Source: an uncultured Arthrobacter sp.
Lineage (GTDB): Bacteria > Actinomycetota > Actinomycetes > Actinomycetales > Micrococcaceae
DNA length: 33,272 nt
Assembly: GCA_937873245.1 (NCBI GenBank)
Contig: CALMVY010000368.1
Location: 1 to 33,272, forward strand
Reading direction: 5' to 3'
A program made the translations under genes and the position numbers. Under the pieces are notes generated by a model that saw nothing but the letters and a program-made list of their open reading frames with translations, was not told the DNA's origin and made no database searches. This document shows, piece by piece, positions 21,036 through 28,704 of the stretch; position 1 is the stretch's first letter; every line of letters starts with the position of its first letter.

Positions 21036-22781
21036 ATGACTGATACAGCTCTAGCCGGAGCGTCCCCGGACCAGGCTGCCCCAGGCCGCACCAAAGGCCC
21101 CTCCCGCCCTGCCGCCAAGCCGCACGGGCAGTGGAAAGTGGACGGCACCGCCCCGCTGAACGCCAACGAAACCTGGAAACAGGAAGACAACGGCCTCAAC
21201 GTCCGTGAGCGTATCGAGTCCGTCTACTCCAAGCACGGCTTCGACTCGATCGACGGCACGGACCTGCACGGCCGCTTCCGCTGGTGGGGTCTCTACACCC
21301 AGCGCAAGCCCGGGATCGACGGGGGCAAGACCGCCACGCTCGAGCCGCACGAGCTCGAGGACAAGTACTTCATGCTGCGCGTCCGGATCGACGGCGGCGC
21401 CCTCACCACCGAGCAGCTGCGCGTCATCGGCCAGATCTCCGTCGACTTCGCCCGCGACTCGGCCGATCTCACCGACCGCCAGAACATCCAGCTGCACTGG
21501 ATCCGGGTGGAGGATGTGCCGGAGATCTGGCGCCGCCTCGAATCGGTGGACCTCTCCACCACGGAAGCCTGCGGCGACGTTCCCCGCGTCATCCTCGGCT
21601 CCCCGGTCGCCGGTATCGCCAAGGACGAGATCATCGACCCGACACCGCTGATCCACGAGCTCGCCGAACGCTTCATCGGCGACCCGGAGCTGGCCAACCT
21701 GCCGCGCAAATTCAAGACCGCCATCACCGGCCACCCCAGCCAGGACGTGGTCCACGAGATCAACGACGTCGCCCTGGTGGGCCTGGTCCACCCCGAGCTC
21801 GGCATCGGCTACGACCTCTGGGTGGGCGGCGCGCTCTCCACCAACCCCATGCTGGGCAAACGGCTCGGCGCCTTCGTCCGCCCGGACCAGGCCGCCGACG
21901 TCTGGCTCGGCGTCACCAGCATCTTCCGCGACTACGGCTACCGGCGCATGCGCACCAAGGCCCGGCTGAAGTTCCTGCTGGCCGACTGGGGCCCGGTGAA
22001 GTTCCGCCAGGTCCTCGAGGACGAATACCTTGGCTACAAGCTCGACGACGGCCCGGCCGCGCCCAAACCGTCCACCCCGGGCGACCACATCGGCGTGCAC
22101 GAGCAGAAGGACGGCAGGTTCTTCATCGGCGCCACCCCGCTGGCCGGCCGTCTCTCCGGCAGCCAGCTCGTGAAGCTTGCGGACACCCTGGAAGCCCGCG
22201 GCTCCCGGCGGCTGCGCACCACGCCGCACCAGAAGCTCGTCGTCCTGGATGTGCCCAAGGACGAGGTGGAACCGCTGGTCGCCGAACTCGACGCGCTGGG
22301 CCTCTCCGCCCGGCCGTCCGTGTTCCGCCGCGGCACCATCGCCTGCACCGGCATCGAATACTGCAAGCTCGCCATCGTCGAAACCAAGGTCACGGCCGCC
22401 ACCGCCGTCGCCGAGCTGGAACGCCGCCTCGCCGACCTCGTCGAGTCGAAGCAGCTCCCGCAGGCGCTCTCGCTGCACATCAACGGCTGCCCCAACTCCT
22501 GCGCCCGGATCCAGACCGCGGACATCGGCCTCAAGGGCATGATGCTTCCCACGCCCGACGGCGACCCCACCCCGGGTTTCCAGGTCCACCTCGGCGGCGG
22601 GCTGGCTTCCAGCAGCCGCGAGGAAGCCGGCCTCGGACGCACCGTCCGCGGCCTCAAAGTCACGGCCGGGGAGCTGCCCGACTACGTGGAACGCGTTGTC
22701 CGGAAATTCGTGGCCGACCACACCGAGGGACAGACCTTCGCGGAGTGGGCCTTCGCGGCCGACGAGGGGGATCTCCAGTGA
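21036..22781 (+). CDS. sir: Ferredoxin-dependent sulfite reductase (nitrite/sulfite reductase family)
   Basis: The 581-residue hemoprotein reduces sulfite to sulfide with six electrons from ferredoxin, using siroheme and a 4Fe-4S cluster. Cluster ligands are Cys437 and Cys443 (ACTGIEYC) and Cys485 and Cys489 (NGCPNSC). Tyr87 (LYTQR) and Cys179 (TEACGD) are spaced by 92 residues, as in the covalently linked Tyr69-Cys161 pair of the M. tuberculosis enzyme annotated NirA, which is a sulfite reductase. Duplicated ferredoxin-like and siroheme domains are present (KYFMLRVRIDGG, NIQLHWIRVED). The gene opens a tight operon: its stop overlaps cysH by 4 nt. The upstream block fits a leaderless start. 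A nitrite-reductase role is less likely given the cys neighbours. Confidence 0.92.
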   Translation: MTDTALAGASPDQAAPGRTKGPSRPAAKPHGQWKVDGTAPLNANETWKQEDNGLNVRERIESVYSKHGFDSIDGTDLHGRFRWWGLYTQRKPGIDGGKTATLEPHELEDKYFMLRVRIDGGALTTEQLRVIGQISVDFARDSADLTDRQNIQLHWIRVEDVPEIWRRLESVDLSTTEACGDVPRVILGSPVAGIAKDEIIDPTPLIHELAERFIGDPELANLPRKFKTAITGHPSQDVVHEINDVALVGLVHPELGIGYDLWVGGALSTNPMLGKRLGAFVRPDQAADVWLGVTSIFRDYGYRRMRTKARLKFLLADWGPVKFRQVLEDEYLGYKLDDGPAAPKPSTPGDHIGVHEQKDGRFFIGATPLAGRLSGSQLVKLADTLEARGSRRLRTTPHQKLVVLDVPKDEVEPLVAELDALGLSARPSVFRRGTIACTGIEYCKLAIVETKVTAATAVAELERRLADLVESKQLPQALSLHINGCPNSCARIQTADIGLKGMMLPTPDGDPTPGFQVHLGGGLASSSREEAGLGRTVRGLKVTAGELPDYVERVVRKFVADHTEGQTFAEWAFAADEGDLQ

Positions 22782-23542
22782 ATCCCCAACCGCTCCCCAA
22801 CCTCGCAAGCTCGGCCGGGGACCCCGGCGGTCGTGGCCCCTCACTGCGGACCCACGACGAGCTCAAGGCCCTGGCCGACGCCGGCGCCGCCGAGCTCGGC
22901 TGGGACGCCCCGGCCCGCGAGGTGATCGCCTGGGTGGCGCGCAACTTCGATCTCCCCGCGGTCGCCGTCGCCTGCTCCATGGCCGACGCCGTCCTGCCGG
23001 CGCTCGTCGCGGACCAGCTCCCCGGCGTCGACGTGCTCTTCCTGGAGACCGGCTACCACTTCCCGGAAACGCACTCGACCCGCAACGAAGTCGCCGCGAA
23101 CCTGCGCGTCAACGTCGTCGACGTGCTGCCGGAGAGCACCGTGGAGCAGCAGGACCGGCTCCTCGGCAAGGACCTCTTCGCCCGCGACCCCGCCCAGTGC
23201 TGCGCGCTGCGCAAGGTCGCCCCGCTGCGCCGCACCCTGGCCGGCTACGAACTCTGGTTCACCGGCGTCCGGCGCGACGAGGCCCCCACCCGCACCAACA
23301 CCCCGCTGGTCGCCTGGGACGAGGCCAACGGCCTGGTCAAGGTCAACCCGGTCGCGGCCTGGAGTTTCGACCAGCTGGTGCAGTACTCCGATGACAACCT
23401 CCTCCCCGTCAACCCGCTGCTTTCACAGGGCTACCCGTCCATTGGCTGCCAGCCCTGCACCCGCAAGGTGGCGCCCGGCGATGATCCCCGCGCCGGACGC
23501 TGGGCAGGAACCGACAAGACAGAATGCGGACTACACGTATGA
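22778..23542 (+). CDS. cysH: APS reductase (assimilatory adenylylsulfate reductase)
   Basis: The 254-residue enzyme reduces adenylylsulfate to sulfite. The PP-loop region is AVACSMADAVL, followed by VLFLETGYHFPETHSTRN. The iron-sulfur cysteines Cys141-Cys142 (QCCALRK) and Cys224/Cys227 (GCQPC) mark the 4Fe-4S-containing APS reductase type. The catalytic Cys250 lies in TECGLHV at the extreme C-terminus. FTGVRRDEAPTR binds substrate. GTG at 22778 overlaps the sir stop, and the stop overlaps the cysD ATG by 4 nt, so translation is coupled. The absence of cysC nearby agrees with direct use of APS rather than PAPS. Confidence 0.93.
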   Translation: MNPQPLPNLASSAGDPGGRGPSLRTHDELKALADAGAAELGWDAPAREVIAWVARNFDLPAVAVACSMADAVLPALVADQLPGVDVLFLETGYHFPETHSTRNEVAANLRVNVVDVLPESTVEQQDRLLGKDLFARDPAQCCALRKVAPLRRTLAGYELWFTGVRRDEAPTRTNTPLVAWDEANGLVKVNPVAAWSFDQLVQYSDDNLLPVNPLLSQGYPSIGCQPCTRKVAPGDDPRAGRWAGTDKTECGLHV

Positions 23543-24612
23543 GCAACTTGAGCACGACGACGACGGTCACCACCGCCTTCGCAGCAGATGCCGCCCCCGC
23601 CCCTTCGCTGGACGGCCATGCTGCAAGCAGCATGCCGTCCAGCTCCGGAAGGCCCGATGCCACTCCCGGGGCGGCATCTGCCGCTCCGGCTCTGCGGTCG
23701 GGTCGCCTGAGCTCTCCGGGCCGCCTTTCGTCCCTCGACACCCTGGAGTCTGAGGCTATCCACATCATCCGCGAGGTTGTCGCGGAATTTGAGAAGCCGG
23801 CGCTGCTGTTCTCCGGCGGCAAGGATTCTGTGGTGATGCTGCACCTGGCCACCAAGGCGTTCTGGCCCGGGAAGGTGCCGTTTCCCGTGCTGCATGTGGA
23901 CACCGGGCACAACTTTCCCGAGGTGATCGAGTTCCGCGACCGGACCGTGGAGCGGCTGGGGCTCAAGCTCGTCGTCGGCTCCGTGCAGGAGTTCATTGAT
24001 TCCGGCGAGCTGGCCGAGCGTGCCGACGGCACCCGCAACCCGCTGCAGACCGTCCCGCTGCTGGACGCGATCCAGCGCAACAAGTTCGACGCCGTCTTCG
24101 GCGGCGGCCGCCGGGACGAGGACAAGGCCCGGGCCAAGGAACGCATCCTGAGCCTGCGCGACGAGTTCGGCCAGTGGGATCCGCGCAACCAGCGGCCTGA
24201 GCTGTGGAACCTCTACAACGGCCGGCACACCGTGGGCCAGCACGTCCGGGCCTTCCCGATCAGCAACTGGACCGAACTCGACGTCTGGCGCTACATCGAG
24301 CGCGAGAACATCGACCTGCCGGGCCTCTACTACGCGCACGACCGCGAAGTCTTTGCCCGCGACGGCATGTGGCGCGCGGTCGGCGAGGTCTCCCAGCCCC
24401 GTGAGGACGAGCAGGTCATCACCAAGACCGTCCGCTACCGGACCGTCGGCGACATGTCCTGCACCGGCGCCGTCGAATCGGCCGCCGCCACCGTGCGCGA
24501 CGTCGTGATCGAAGTTGCCGCCTCCACCATCACCGAACGTGGCGCCACCCGGGCCGATGACCGCATCTCCGAGGCCGCCATGGAAGACCGCAAGAAGGAC
24601 GGCTATTTCTAA
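23539..24612 (+). CDS. cysD: Sulfate adenylyltransferase subunit 2 with a repeat-encoded N-terminal insert
   Basis: CysD is the PP-loop subunit that forms APS from sulfate and ATP together with CysN. The 357-residue protein shows LFSGGKDSVVMLHLA (residues 90-104), PVLHVDTGHNFPEVIEFRD, FGGGRRDEDKARAKERILS, PISNWTELDVWRYIERE, and the end AAMEDRKKDGYF. It is about 50 residues longer at the N-terminus than usual family members. That extension contains residues 18-46 encoded by an 87-bp palindromic repeat also found in the ssuC-like gene. The ATG at 23539 overlaps the cysH stop (ATGA), and TAATG joins it to cysN. The core fold begins near LDTLESEAIHIIREV. Confidence 0.94.
   Translation: MSNLSTTTTVTTAFAADAAPAPSLDGHAASSMPSSSGRPDATPGAASAAPALRSGRLSSPGRLSSLDTLESEAIHIIREVVAEFEKPALLFSGGKDSVVMLHLATKAFWPGKVPFPVLHVDTGHNFPEVIEFRDRTVERLGLKLVVGSVQEFIDSGELAERADGTRNPLQTVPLLDAIQRNKFDAVFGGGRRDEDKARAKERILSLRDEFGQWDPRNQRPELWNLYNGRHTVGQHVRAFPISNWTELDVWRYIERENIDLPGLYYAHDREVFARDGMWRAVGEVSQPREDEQVITKTVRYRTVGDMSCTGAVESAAATVRDVVIEVAASTITERGATRADDRISEAAMEDRKKDGYF
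23584..23681. repeat. In-gene palindromic element, cysD copy (87-bp core 23590-23676)
   Basis: Outer arms GCAGATGCCGCCCC (23584-23597) and its exact inverse (23668-23681) enclose a 17-bp inner stem with one bulged base around ATGCTGCAAGCAGCAT. The 87-bp core matches the core at 29465-29551 at 79 positions, including an identical 27-nt right end. It occupies whole codons 18-46 of cysD and encodes AAPAPSLDGHAASSMPSSS followed by GRPDATPGAA. Confidence 0.88.
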
Positions 24613-26036
24613 TGAGCACCGACACTTTCCTGCCCGGCGCGGCCGCGGGCACAGCGGTTCTGTCCACCACCCTGTTCCGTTTCGCCACCGCCGGATCGGT
24701 CGACGACGGCAAGTCCACCCTGGTGGGCCGGCTCCTGCACGACTCCAAGGCGATCCTCGCGGACCAGCTCGACGCCGTCGCCCGCACGTCCGCGGACCGC
24801 GGCTTCGGCGGGGCGGGCGCAGCCGGTGTTCAAGCGATTGACCTGGCCCTGCTGACCGACGGCCTGCGGGCAGAGCGCGAACAGGGCATCACCATCGACG
24901 TCGCCTACCGCTACTTCGCCACGGACCGCCGCAGCTTCATCCTCGCGGACTGCCCCGGGCATGTGCAGTACACCAAGAACACGGTGACGGGCGCGTCCAC
25001 CGCGGACGCCGTCGTCGTGCTCATTGACGCCCGCAAGGGTGTCCTGGAGCAGACCCGCCGGCACCTCTCCGTGCTGCAGCTGCTGCGCGTGGCGCACGTG
25101 ATTGTCGCCGTGAACAAAATCGACCTGGTGGACTTCAGCGAGGACGTGTTCCGCGGGATCGAAGCCGACGTGCAGCGCGTGGGCCGCGGGCTCGGACTCG
25201 GTGCGGATGGCATTACCGACCTGCAGGTCATTCCGGTGTCCGCGCTCGACGGCGACAACGTCGTGGAGCGCTCGGACCGCACGCCCTGGTACGACGGTCC
25301 GGCCCTGCTTGAGGTTCTCGAAACGCTGCCGGCCGCGGACGAACTCGAAAGCCACCTGGAGAGCTTCCGCTTCCCGGTGCAGCTGGTGATCCGTCCGCAG
25401 GGGGCCCTGGCTCCGGACGCCGTCGCCGGCGGACTCGACGTCGAAGGCTACCGGGACTACCGGGCCTACGCCGGGCAGATCACCGAAGGTTCCGTGAAGC
25501 TGGGGGACCAGGTGAGCGTCCTCACCCCGGGCCAGGCGCCGCGGACCACCACGGTGACCGGCATCGACTTCGCCGGCCGCGAGCTCACCGAGGCCGTGGC
25601 CCCGCAGTCCGTCGCGCTGCGGCTTGCGGACGAGTTCGACGTCGCCCGCGGTGACACGATCGCGGCGGCGGGCACCTTCCGTGAAAGCTCGGCCGACCTG
25701 TACGCCGCCCTGTGCTGGCTCTCGCCGAAACCCCTCCGCGAAGGCGCAAAGGTGCTGGTCAAGCACGGCACCCGCACGGTGCAGGCCCTGGTCCGGAACG
25801 TGACGGGCAGGCTTGACCTCGCCAACTTCGGCCTGGAACCCACCTCCACACTGGAACTCAACGACATCGGGCACGCCCAGCTTCGGCTCGCAGCCCCGCT
25901 GCCGCTGGAGAACTACCTGCACCACCGCCGCACGGGGGCCTTCCTGGTCATCGATCCGCTGGACGGCAACACTCTCGCGGCCGGCCTCGTCAAGGACCAC
26001 CCCGGCGACCACGAGGATGAGCGATACTCGATCTAA
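24612..26036 (+). CDS. cysN: Sulfate adenylyltransferase subunit 1 (GTPase)
   Basis: The 474-residue GTPase drives APS synthesis by CysD. It is EF-Tu-like: G1 GSVDDGKST (residues 29-36), the REQGITIDVAYRYF switch region, DCPGHVQYTKN, VNKIDLVDF, then beta-barrel domains (QLVIRPQGA, GSVKLGDQVSVLTPG). It ends near LENYLHHRRTGAFLVIDPLDGNT without a fused APS kinase (CysC) domain. The ATG shares one base with the cysD stop (TAATG). It is the last gene of sir-cysH-cysD-cysN; a hairpin and rtcB follow after 53 bp. Confidence 0.94.
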   Translation: MSTDTFLPGAAAGTAVLSTTLFRFATAGSVDDGKSTLVGRLLHDSKAILADQLDAVARTSADRGFGGAGAAGVQAIDLALLTDGLRAEREQGITIDVAYRYFATDRRSFILADCPGHVQYTKNTVTGASTADAVVVLIDARKGVLEQTRRHLSVLQLLRVAHVIVAVNKIDLVDFSEDVFRGIEADVQRVGRGLGLGADGITDLQVIPVSALDGDNVVERSDRTPWYDGPALLEVLETLPAADELESHLESFRFPVQLVIRPQGALAPDAVAGGLDVEGYRDYRAYAGQITEGSVKLGDQVSVLTPGQAPRTTTVTGIDFAGRELTEAVAPQSVALRLADEFDVARGDTIAAAGTFRESSADLYAALCWLSPKPLREGAKVLVKHGTRTVQALVRNVTGRLDLANFGLEPTSTLELNDIGHAQLRLAAPLPLENYLHHRRTGAFLVIDPLDGNTLAAGLVKDHPGDHEDERYSI

Positions 26037-26053
26037 GCGGTCCTTGCCACGCG

Positions 26054-26086
26054 GCCTCCCGGACCACGATCATCGTTCTGGGAGGC
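26054..26086 (+). promoter_or_regulatory. Hairpin that would hide the rtcB ribosome-binding site
   Basis: GCCTCCC (26054-26060) is complementary to GGGAGGC (26080-26086), which holds the rtcB Shine-Dalgarno sequence GGGAGG. An inner ACGAT-C-ATCGT can extend the stem. It could limit rtcB translation or weakly terminate the cys transcript. Confidence 0.45.
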
Positions 26087-26089
26087 ACC

Positions 26090-27256
26090 GTGGAAGTCAT
26101 CAACAGCAGGCTCATCAGCTGGGCGTCGATCCTTGATGACAAGACCCGCGAGCAGGCACTGACCACTGCCACGCTGCCCATCATCTATCCGCATCTGGCG
26201 CTCATGCCGGATGCCCACCTGGGCCTGGGCGCCACCGTGGGATCGGTCATCCCCACGCTGGGCGCCGTCATTCCGGCCGCCGTGGGCGTTGACATCGGTT
26301 GCGGCATGATCGCCGTCCGCACGCAGTATGCCGTGAAGGACCTGCCCAAAGACCGGAAAACGCTGCGGGAGGGCATCGAGCACGCCATTCCGCTGTCCGC
26401 CGGCCACTACAACCACAGGATCTCCGCCACCGCCGCGCCCCGGATCGACCAGCTCCGGCGGATGGCCGCCACGGCCCGCTTTGATCCCGGCCAGTACGCC
26501 GCGAACTGGACGCTGCAGCTGGGATCCCTGGGCTCGGGCAACCACTTCATCGAAGTGTGCGCGGATGAGGCGGACACCGTGTGGCTCTTCCTGCACTCCG
26601 GCTCGCGCGGCGTCGGCAACAAACTCGCCCAGCGGCACATCGGCGAGGCCCGGAGCATGAGCCGGAGCCGGCACATCGCCCTGCCGCACCCGGACCTGGC
26701 CTACCTTGAGGAAGGCACGCCCGAATTCGACCGTTACATCAGGGAACTGCGCTGGGCACAGCACTTTGCCCTGCTGAACCGCGAGGAAATGATGGACCGT
26801 GTGGTCCAGCAGTTTGAATCCTGGACCGGCGGCTCCGTGCGGGAGGCCGAACGGATCAACTGCCACCACAACTTCACCGCCAAGGAACACCACTACGGCA
26901 AGTCCGTCTGGGTCTCGCGCAAGGGCGCCATCCGGGCCGAAGCGGGGGACCCGGGGCTGATTCCCGGCTCCATGGGCACCGCGTCGTACGTTGTTGTGGG
27001 CCTGGGGAACCGCAGGTCACTGAACTCCTCGCCACACGGCGCCGGACGGGAATACTCCAGGAATGCGGCCCAGAAGATCTTCACGCTGGCCGAGCTGAAG
27101 GCCGCCATGCAGGGCATCGAATTCCGTCCCAGCAAGGCCTTCATCGACGAGATCCCGGCCGCGTACAAACCCATCGACCAGGTGATGCGCGATTCCGCGG
27201 ACCTAGTCAAGATCCGGCACAAGCTCCGGCAGCTCGTCAACGTTAAGGGCGACTAA
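26090..27256 (+). CDS. rtcB: RtcB-family RNA ligase
   Basis: The 388-residue enzyme is of the type that joins RNA 2',3'-cyclic phosphate or 3'-phosphate ends to 5'-OH ends using GTP and Mn. Metal and GMP ligands are visible: PDAHLGLGATVGSV, VGVDIGCGM (Asp68, Cys71), LGSGNHFIEV (His152), HSGSRGVGN, INCHHNFTAKE (His260/Asn261), and the guanylylated His316 in SPHGAGREYSR. It ends with the family tail VDQV-like IDQVMRDSADLVKI and the R/K-rich IRHKLRQLVNVKG. The GTG start at 26090 has GGGAGG five bases upstream within a hairpin. No archease or RtcA/RtcR gene is nearby. Its position between cysN and the ssu genes is unexplained; it may simply be read through from the cys operon. Confidence 0.92.
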   Translation: MEVINSRLISWASILDDKTREQALTTATLPIIYPHLALMPDAHLGLGATVGSVIPTLGAVIPAAVGVDIGCGMIAVRTQYAVKDLPKDRKTLREGIEHAIPLSAGHYNHRISATAAPRIDQLRRMAATARFDPGQYAANWTLQLGSLGSGNHFIEVCADEADTVWLFLHSGSRGVGNKLAQRHIGEARSMSRSRHIALPHPDLAYLEEGTPEFDRYIRELRWAQHFALLNREEMMDRVVQQFESWTGGSVREAERINCHHNFTAKEHHYGKSVWVSRKGAIRAEAGDPGLIPGSMGTASYVVVGLGNRRSLNSSPHGAGREYSRNAAQKIFTLAELKAAMQGIEFRPSKAFIDEIPAAYKPIDQVMRDSADLVKIRHKLRQLVNVKGD

Positions 27257-27308
27257 TTCGCTGAAGAGCCCCGGTAGCGGGCCCGCATATGACGCTGCAT
27301 GAACCCGC

Positions 27309-27366
27309 GTGACCCCGGGTTTCCCGACCGTTGAACCGGGTTCATGGCAGTCCCTATCGTGAAGCA
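27309..27366 (+). promoter_or_regulatory. Sulfur-regulon promoter/operator block, ssu-leader copy
   Basis: The block begins GTGACCCCGGGTTTCC, continues CGACCG, then TTGAAC (-35, 27331-27336), 18 bp and TATCGT (-10, 27355-27360), and ends at the ATG of a short leader ORF 58 nt from GTGA. A perfect 9-bp inverted repeat, ATGAACCCG (27299-27307) and CGGGTTCAT (27337-27345), brackets the operator part. Confidence 0.65.
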
Positions 27367-27435
27367 ATGACAACTACGGAACGGCTCTCCAGCAGCCCCC
27401 GCGATGCGTTCCGGGGGCGATGTAGCCGGCGCTGA
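27367..27435 (+). CDS. 22-residue leaderless leader peptide with a Cys codon, candidate attenuator
   Basis: ATG at 27367 coincides with the predicted transcription start and opens a 22-codon ORF: MTTTERLSSSPRDAF then RGRCSRR, ending TGA at 27433. Its only Cys codon (TGT, 27421-27423) comes just after a GCCCCCG/CGGGGGC hairpin (27395-27418). The right arm of that hairpin could instead pair with CGCCCGG at 27441-27447. Short leaderless Cys-containing ORFs are known cysteine-responsive attenuators ahead of sulfur genes in mycobacteria, which act through ribosome stalling. The sulfonate-importer binding-protein gene starts 45 bp later with its own AGGA. Function is inferred from position, codon content and structure. 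It is too short for similarity evidence. Confidence 0.6.
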   Translation: MTTTERLSSSPRDAFRGRCSRR

Positions 27436-27480
27436 ACAACCGCCCGGCCACCCCGAAACCACCACGAACAGGACCCTTCC

Positions 27481-28665
27481 ATGTCATCCGCACCCGAACC
27501 CTCGAAGTCCAGCCTCCCGCCCGGAACCACCCGGATCGTCGCCGGTGAGTCTGCCAAGCCCCGGCGCAAGCGCGCCCTGGAAATCAGCCTGGCCGTCGGG
27601 CTCGTGCTGCTGATCGGCGCCGGCGCCGCCGTCGCATCCACGGTGTCCCGCACGAACGGAACGGCACCGGCCGCCGTCGCCACCACCCCCGCTGCCGAAC
27701 TCAAGCTCGGCTACTTCGGCAACATCACCCATGCCCCGGCCCTCGTCGGGGTCAGCCAGGGCCTGGTCGCCAAGAACCTCGGCGGGACCAAGCTCAGCAC
27801 CCAGGTCTTCAACGCAGGCCCCGCCGCGATCGAGGCCCTCAACGCGGGGGCCATCGACGCCACCTATATCGGCCCCAACCCGGCCATCAACTCCTACGTC
27901 AAAAGCAAGGGCGAATCGATCAGCATCATCGCCGGCGCCGCCTCCGGCGGAGCGCAGCTGGTGGTGAAGCCCGGGATCAACACTCCGGCGGACCTCAAAG
28001 GCAAGAAGCTCGCCACGCCGCAGCTGGGCGGCACCCAGGACGTGGCCCTCCGCGCGTGGCTGGGCCAGCAGGGCCACCGGACCACCACGGACGGCGGCGG
28101 CGACGTCGCCATTAACCCCACCGAGAACGCGCAGACCCTGAAGCTGTTCCAGGACGGAAAGCTCGACGGCGCGTGGCTGCCGGAACCGTGGGCCTCCCGG
28201 CTGGTGCTCCAGGCCGGCGCCAAAGTCCTCGTCGACGAAAAAGACCTGTGGGAGAAGGGCGACTTCATCACCACCGTCCTGATCGTCAACAAGAAGTTCG
28301 CCGCCGAGCACCCGGACACGGTCAAGGCACTGCTGAAGGGCCACATCGAATCCGTGGACTGGCTCAACGCGGCCCCCGATGCCGAGAAGTCCGCCGTCCT
28401 CAACGCCGCCCTCAAGGAATCCGCCGGAGCCGCCTTGCCGGCCGACGTAATCGACCGCTCGCTGAAAAACATCGTCTACACCGTCGACCCGCTCGCCGGA
28501 ACGTACCAGAAGCTGCTCCAGGACGGCGTCGACGCCGGCACCACCCAGCAGGCCGACATCAACGGCATCTTCGACCTCACAGCCCTGAACAGTGTCCTGC
28601 GCGAGAGTGCCACGGGCACAAAGATCGGGACGAAGATCTCCGCGCAGGGCCTGGGCAAAGAGTAG
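27481..28665 (+). CDS. Sulfonate/aliphatic-sulfur ABC transporter substrate-binding protein (SsuA/TauA-like)
   Basis: The 394-residue product has a basic N-terminal tail, one hydrophobic segment (residues 37-57, ISLAVGLVLLIGAGAAVAST) with no lipobox Cys, then a NMT1/SsuA-type periplasmic-binding fold: LKLGYFGNITHAPALVGVSQG, AIEALNAGAIDATYIGPNPAINSY, GAQLVVKPGINTPADLKGKK, GKLDGAWLPEPWASRL and VNKKFAAEHPDTVKALL. It probably acts outside the membrane, anchored by the hydrophobic segment. The neighbouring ATPase and permease and the sulfur-type promoter point to sulfonate or taurine uptake; nitrate-type SBPs have the same fold. AGGA lies nine bases before the ATG. Confidence 0.85.
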   Translation: MSSAPEPSKSSLPPGTTRIVAGESAKPRRKRALEISLAVGLVLLIGAGAAVASTVSRTNGTAPAAVATTPAAELKLGYFGNITHAPALVGVSQGLVAKNLGGTKLSTQVFNAGPAAIEALNAGAIDATYIGPNPAINSYVKSKGESISIIAGAASGGAQLVVKPGINTPADLKGKKLATPQLGGTQDVALRAWLGQQGHRTTTDGGGDVAINPTENAQTLKLFQDGKLDGAWLPEPWASRLVLQAGAKVLVDEKDLWEKGDFITTVLIVNKKFAAEHPDTVKALLKGHIESVDWLNAAPDAEKSAVLNAALKESAGAALPADVIDRSLKNIVYTVDPLAGTYQKLLQDGVDAGTTQQADINGIFDLTALNSVLRESATGTKIGTKISAQGLGKE

Positions 28666-28704
28666 CCGGGCCTCCAGCCCGCCACCAGAAGTTAGGACGT
28701 GACC

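Noticed and set aside
21284..22777. Long frame upstream of cysH
   Set aside because: It is an Arg-rich out-of-frame reading of the sulfite reductase gene; cysH itself begins at GTG 22778.
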